NCBI GenBank assembly: GCA_027314025.1
Contig: DAHVCP010000073.1
Span: 1-64,000, forward strand
Direction of reading: 5' to 3'
Source of the DNA: Acidobacteriota bacterium
GTDB taxonomy: Bacteria; Acidobacteriota; Terriglobia; Terriglobales; SCQP01
DNA: 64,000 bases
Part shown: positions 60,454-64,000 of the stretch, piece after piece
How the letters are laid out: each line of letters opens with the position of its first letter
How positions within the stretch are numbered: the stretch's first letter is position 1
Program-made: the position numbers and the translations under genes
The notes under the pieces: model-generated
Database searches by the model: none
What the model saw: only the letters and a program-made list of their open reading frames with translations
Told to the model about the DNA's origin: nothing

Positions 60454-60820
60454 TACGAACGTCCTGCTGCGCATGCTGCTGCGCGACGACGCCGCGCAGT
60501 TGCAGGCGGCCGAGGCGTTTGCCGCCGGCGGGGGGTGGATTCCCTTGCTGGTGTTGGCGGAGGCGGCCTGGGTGCTCCAGGCGCGCGGTTGGGACAGGCG
60601 CGTGATCGCTGCCGCGGTGGAGATGCTGCTGCGCCACGAGACGCTGGCGGTCGAGGACCCGGAGCGCGTGGGCCGGGCGCTGGCGCAATTTCGGCTGCAC
60701 TCGGGCGTCGAGTTCGCGGACTGCCAGATTCTGGAGTCCGCCCGCGCCGCCGGCCACCTGCCGTTAGGCACATTTGACCGCCGGCTGGGCCGCCTCCCGG
60801 GGGCAACGCGGCTGGGCTAG
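60440..60820 (+). CDS. vapC: PIN-domain toxin (VapC type)
   Basis: A 126-residue PIN ribonuclease: MRAVDTNVLLRMLLRDD (first Asp), IPLLVLAEAAWVL (Glu), VEFADCQILESARAAG (Asp) and LGTFDRRLGRLPG (last Asp). It is paired with an AbrB-type antitoxin rather than the ribbon-helix-helix type used by the module at 15 kb. The 14-bp overlap indicates coupled translation. The sequence after its stop leads directly into the RAYT-associated repeat. Confidence 0.9.
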   Translation: MRAVDTNVLLRMLLRDDAAQLQAAEAFAAGGGWIPLLVLAEAAWVLQARGWDRRVIAAAVEMLLRHETLAVEDPERVGRALAQFRLHSGVEFADCQILESARAAGHLPLGTFDRRLGRLPGATRLG

Positions 60821-60919
60821 GCTCGGGGCCAGGCTGGCGCGAACCCGCTCGCGCGACGGCGGAGGCGCTCCGCGCGGCCAAAGTCGCGTGACGCGGCGAG
60901 GCGGTTAGCGGGATCTGCG

Positions 60920-61167
60920 GTAGGGCTTCTGCCCTGCGGGCGCACCGATATTTTGTCGGCGTCCCGCCAGCGGCGGGGCCGTCGCCCTTCTGGGCGGCGG
61001 AAACCGACAGCTGGGACGGCTACCCCGAGTCTCGCTGCGCCTAGGGCCTGTGTTGCCGCCTGGGGCGGCTGCGGGCTAAAGCCAGCAGCACACAGGCTGA
61101 AGCCTATTCCACGCGCCCCGACCCGGCCGCGGAGCGCGACCGCACGCAAGCCGAAGGCATACCCCAC
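60920..61167 (+). repeat. RAYT-flanking repeat, left copy
   Basis: The gap 60821-61195 is mostly this 248-bp repeat. It begins GTAGGGCTTCTGCCCTGCGG and includes GGAAACCGACAGCTGGGACG. At 61069-61110 it has REP-like text (GCGGGCTAAAGCC ... CAGGCTGAAGCC). It ends CAAGCCGAAGGCATACCCCAC. The 30 bp before it repeat the sequence before copy 2 at 58.8 kb. Confidence 0.88.
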
Positions 61168-61195
61168 ATTTGCGCGTCTGGCGCGCGGCGTGGGG

Positions 61196-61750
61196 ATGGC
61201 CCGACACTGCCATGTGGGCTTTTACCGCCGCCACCTGCCGCACTGGGACGCGCCCTGCCGGACGCTGTTCGTCACCTGGCGCCTACACGAAGCGCCCCTC
61301 CCGCCAGCGTCGCGCTCGGGATTGCACGGCGGGCCGCTTTTCGCGTGGAGAGACCGCGCCGACGACACTGCCGAGCATGGCGCCCGCTGGCTGGGGCAGC
61401 CGGAGATCGCGGCAATGGTGGTCGCCGCGCTGGAATACGGGGAGCGCGAACTGGGCTTATACAAAATTCACGCCTTCGCGGTGATGCCCAACCATGTCCA
61501 TGTATTGTGGGCGTTGGCTGTGCCTTTGGCCCGAGCGACCGGCGCCATTAAGGGGTACACGGCGCAGCGCGCCAACCGGGCCTTGGGCCGGTCGGGCCCG
61601 TTTTGGCAGCGTGAGTCGTTCGACCGCGTCGTTCGCGGCGCGGAGGAGTCGGCCCGCATTCGCCACTATATCGAATGGAACCCGGTACACGCTGAGCATG
61701 CGAATCAGCCGCGGGATTGGCCCTGGTCGAGCGCTCACAGGGTGGGGTAG
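61196..61750 (+). CDS. REP-associated tyrosine transposase (RAYT, IS200/Y1 type)
   Basis: A 184-residue HUH-type transposase. The HUH motif is HVH in AFAVMPNHVHVLWAL, preceded by RRHLPHWDAPCRTLFVTWRLHEA, the usual RAYT start. The catalytic Tyr lies in the C-terminal region around IRHYIEWNPVHAE, after FWQRESFDRVVRGAEESARI. RAYTs are single-strand transposases that cut at REP hairpins and are thought to spread them. The gene is surrounded by long repeats with REP-like cores, and its TAG stop (61748-61750) is part of the next repeat. ATG 61196 follows GGGG; an earlier in-frame start inside the left repeat is possible. Confidence 0.9.
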   Translation: MARHCHVGFYRRHLPHWDAPCRTLFVTWRLHEAPLPPASRSGLHGGPLFAWRDRADDTAEHGARWLGQPEIAAMVVAALEYGERELGLYKIHAFAVMPNHVHVLWALAVPLARATGAIKGYTAQRANRALGRSGPFWQRESFDRVVRGAEESARIRHYIEWNPVHAEHANQPRDWPWSSAHRVG

Positions 61751-61856
61751 GGCTCCTGCCCTGCGTACCGTCGCCCTCCCGGGCGGTGGAAACCCACAGC
61801 CGGGACGGCTATCCCCCGCGGAGCGCGACCGCACGCAAGCCGGAGGCATACCCCAC
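61747..61856 (+). repeat. RAYT-flanking repeat, short middle copy
   Basis: GTAGGGCTCCTGCCCTGCG, a GGGCGGTGGAAACCCACAGC segment and CAAGCCGGAGGCATACCCCAC: both ends of the long repeat with the central REP part missing. It begins at the RAYT stop codon. Confidence 0.8.
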
Positions 61857-61908
61857 AGCCAGAGGAATGCCCCACGTCAAGCCGGAAGCATGCTCCGTGC
61901 GCTGTGGA

Positions 61909-62158
61909 GTAGGGCTCCTGCCCTGCGTAGGCGCTCGCGTTCTGTCGGCGTCCCGCCAGCGGCAGGGCCGTCGCCCTTCTGGGCGGCGGAAACCGACAGC
62001 TGGGACGGCTACCCCGAGTCTCGCTGCGCCTAGGGCCTGTGTTGCCGCCTGGGGCGGCTGCGGGCTAAAGCCTGTAGCACACAGGCTGAGGCCTATTCCA
62101 CGCGCCCCGACCCGGCAGCGCGACGCGCGACCGCACGCAAGCCGAAGGCATACCCCAC
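61909..62158 (+). repeat. RAYT-flanking repeat, right copy
   Basis: A 250-bp direct copy of 60920-61167, nearly identical, with the REP-like pair at 62059-62099. The rest of the gap 61751-62291 holds further CAAGCCGGAGGCAT-type fragments. At 62219-62258 there is a segment that is the reverse complement of part of the 51.7-kb tandem repeat (GCGGACGAGGCCGTCCGCG). No gene is seen. Confidence 0.85.
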
Positions 62159-62291
62159 CTCAAGCCGGAGGCATGCCCCCGTGGAGCGGCGGGAGTGGCA
62201 GGCGGAGGTTGCGATTGAAAAATGCGGACGAGGCCGTCCGCGCCCCCAGAAAAACATCGCCCCGGAAGGCGGCGCCCGGCGGCGGGCGGGG

Positions 62292-64000
62292 CTAATGCAG
62301 ATCTACCTGGAGGACTTGGATGGAGTAGGGTGGCATGGTTTCCCGCCAGACCGGGCCAATGCCGCTCAGGCGGCGGCGGTGGGGAACGATGGCGCGGGGA
62401 TGGCGCAGGCTGTTGGTGGCTTGGGGATTGGCGGCGTGCAGCGTAATCAGCTCGCCGCGGCCGGTGAGGCGGGCGGCGGAGAAATGCACGCTGACCGGCT
62501 GCGGCGTGGAGGCGGCGTTGACCAATTTCAGATCCACGCGCCGGCCCGGGGTTTCCGTGACGGAGTCAAAGAATCGCGGGCCTCCGCCGGCGAGCGTGGC
62601 GGCGGGGCGCTCGGCGCCCAGGTGACTCGCGAACATGACCTGGGCGTAGTAGCTGGGCGAGCCGTAGCTGCGCAGGGCGTTGTAGCCGATCAGGTCTGGG
62701 GCCCATTGCATGGCGCCGGGGTTGACGTTGGTGAACAGCGGCGCATAGGAAGCCATGACGATGAGGTCGCTGTTGTGCTCCAGGCCGGTCATCCAGGCGG
62801 CGTCGCCGAGGGCGGCGCCGAAGTTGGGCGTGGGTGAGCCCTGGCGCGTGGCCCATTCGCCGACGAAGATCTTGGGGCCTTTGCGGCTGGTTTTGTCGTA
62901 GTGCCCGGCGTCGTGGAAGAACTGCACGGCGCGCTGGTAATAGTGCTGGTCCAGCACGTCGGGGCGGACGGAGGTGACGGGGGCGGTGGCGATGATTTGC
63001 AGCTGGGGATAGTGCGCCTTGATGGCGTGGTAGAACTGCGCGAAGCGGGCGTTGTAGCTGCCGGAGCGGTCGAAGAAGTCCTCGTTGCCGACCTCGACGT
63101 AATGCAGCGGGAACGGCTGGGGATGGCCGTCGCGGGCGCGGACCGCGCCCCAGCGGGTGTGAACGCCGCCGGTGACGTACTGGATTTCCTCCAGCGCGCT
63201 GGTGACGTAGGGGGCCAGCTTCGGGCCCGGCGGGACGTGCTTGCCGTTGAGGGAATACCCGGCGTAGACGGCCAGCACGGGCTGCATATGCAGGTCCTGG
63301 CACCAATCCAAAAATTGCAGCAGCCCGAATTGATCGGTGGACCAATAGCCCCAGGGGCTCCAATGGCCGGGGCGGTCCACCAGCGGGCCGATGGTTTTTT
63401 TCCAATTGAAGCGCTGGGCGATGGAGCGGCCCTCCAAATAGTTGCCGCCGGGGAAGCGGAGGAATTGCGGATGCATCGCCGCCAGCAGCCGCATGATGTC
63501 CGGGCGATCGCCGTTGGGCGTGCCGTCGTAGGTGGGCGGGAAGAGGGTCACGACGTTCAGCCACAGCGTGCCGGGATGGGCGACGGTGAAAACCAAATGA
63601 TTGCCCGCCGAAGGGCGGAAGCCGCCGCCGGTGCGGAGCGTGAACGCATGGCGGCGCCAAGCGGCGCCGATGCCGCCGATGACCTCCGAGGCCAGCACCC
63701 GGCCGGTTTGGTTGGCGACCAGGCTGGCGGTCACCGCGCCGGCGCCGGCGCTTTCCTTGGCGTAGAAAGCCCCGCGATAGACGGTGCGCGGGCGCAGGCC
63801 CATGCCCCAGTAGCCGGTGTTGAGCACGCCGGCGGGAGCGGCGGCGGTGGCGCGCCGGACGGTGAGGCGGAGGCTGTAGGGAATGGCGGCGCTGGGGCCG
63901 GTGCCGCGGTCGGGGCGCATCGTGGCTTGCGCGCCGCCGTCCTGCACCAGATACCAACGGGGAATGCCGGTCCAATCCGCGCGGCAGGTGCCGTTGCGCA
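62292..64000 (-). CDS. GH51-type alpha-L-arabinofuranosidase (5' end outside window)
   Basis: At least 569 residues, with the frame open to the window end. The N-terminal part has a carbohydrate-binding-like beta domain (VLNTGYWGMGLRPRTVYRGAFYAKESAG). The catalytic barrel starts with DIMRLLAAMHPQFLRFPGGNYLEG. The acid/base Glu is in HYVEVGNEDFF (codon 63081-63083) and the nucleophile Glu in IFVGEWATRQG (codon 62856-62858). A C-terminal beta-sandwich ends MPPYSIQVLQVDLH. The family removes arabinose from arabinoxylan or arabinan. An export signal would lie outside the window. Downstream of its stop lies the repeat-rich RAYT region. Confidence 0.92.
   Translation of the reverse strand, partial: RNGTCRADWTGIPRWYLVQDGGAQATMRPDRGTGPSAAIPYSLRLTVRRATAAAPAGVLNTGYWGMGLRPRTVYRGAFYAKESAGAGAVTASLVANQTGRVLASEVIGGIGAAWRRHAFTLRTGGGFRPSAGNHLVFTVAHPGTLWLNVVTLFPPTYDGTPNGDRPDIMRLLAAMHPQFLRFPGGNYLEGRSIAQRFNWKKTIGPLVDRPGHWSPWGYWSTDQFGLLQFLDWCQDLHMQPVLAVYAGYSLNGKHVPPGPKLAPYVTSALEEIQYVTGGVHTRWGAVRARDGHPQPFPLHYVEVGNEDFFDRSGSYNARFAQFYHAIKAHYPQLQIIATAPVTSVRPDVLDQHYYQRAVQFFHDAGHYDKTSRKGPKIFVGEWATRQGSPTPNFGAALGDAAWMTGLEHNSDLIVMASYAPLFTNVNPGAMQWAPDLIGYNALRSYGSPSYYAQVMFASHLGAERPAATLAGGGPRFFDSVTETPGRRVDLKLVNAASTPQPVSVHFSAARLTGRGELITLHAANPQATNSLRHPRAIVPHRRRLSGIGPVWRETMPPYSIQVLQVDLH

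Noticed and set aside
57507-62158. Could the repeated units be a CRISPR array?
   Set aside because: Repeats are 110-260 bp, irregularly spaced and separated by genes; no short regular repeat-spacer pattern and no cas genes.

Overview
The window is very GC-rich and gene-dense with long overlapping shadow frames, and looks like a chromosome segment of an Acidobacteriota bacterium. The main pointers are two tandem permeases of the acidobacterial duplicated orphan permease (ADOP) type, a secreted protein of the von Willebrand A-related acidobacterial type, a REP-associated transposase and many GC-rich palindromic repeats. No rRNA is present. Two tRNAs are seen: Val-GAC and Ser-CGA, both on the minus strand.

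Layout. Positions 1-4352 look like the end of an integrative island: the C-terminus of an Rhs polymorphic toxin, its probable DUF4279 immunity protein, a frameshifted gene, a small membrane-protein gene associated with 40-bp inverted repeats, and a tyrosine recombinase next to the 3' end of tRNA-Val. Directly beyond the tRNA lies a decapitated D-aminoacylase-like gene. From 5 to 13 kb come an APC permease, uvrA, and a run of TPR, secreted and SprT-like genes. From 13 to 25 kb are the VWA protein, a VapBC module, two ADOP permeases, a porin carrying an in-frame repeat, and an S9 peptidase. From 25 to 35 kb are a leaderless-looking radical SAM gene, a Tat-exported isomerase-like protein, a Spy/CpxP-like protein, an SDR, a class V aminotransferase, an MscS channel, a 52-residue membrane protein and a RibD/DHFR-fold reductase. 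From 35 to 44 kb the minus strand carries, in transcription order, polX, nrdJ (class II RNR), a PD-(D/E)XK-like orphan, a creatininase, an isoaspartyl peptidase and a POT transporter. From 44 to 51 kb are a serine hydrolase, the glpK-glpF pair, a PLD/EEP pair, tRNA-Ser and tadA. From 52 to 56 kb are a geranylgeranyl-reductase-like flavoprotein, hemL, an XRE regulator and a GNAT. From 56 kb to the end the sequence is dominated by long mosaic repeats around an epimerase, a small PD-(D/E)XK-like gene, an AbrB/VapC module and a RAYT transposase, ending in a GH51 arabinofuranosidase that runs off the window.

Functional themes: glycerol uptake and phosphorylation (glpKF), DNA repair and dNTP supply (uvrA, polX, nrdJ), peptide and amino-acid handling (POT, isoaspartyl peptidase, S9, APC), phospholipid or nuclease-type PLD plus EEP, and plant-polymer degradation (GH51).

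The most unusual content lies between genes. One family of composite hairpin repeats (units opening AAGCGG and closing GCGCCNATCA) shows paired, structure-preserving differences between copies and has entered the porin reading frame. A second mosaic family of about 240-250 bp flanks the RAYT gene and also brackets the small nuclease-like gene. Several genes also share a promoter-like hexamer placed exactly 6 nt before the start codon, which suggests leaderless transcripts. All statements rest on reading the sequence; no database search was possible.
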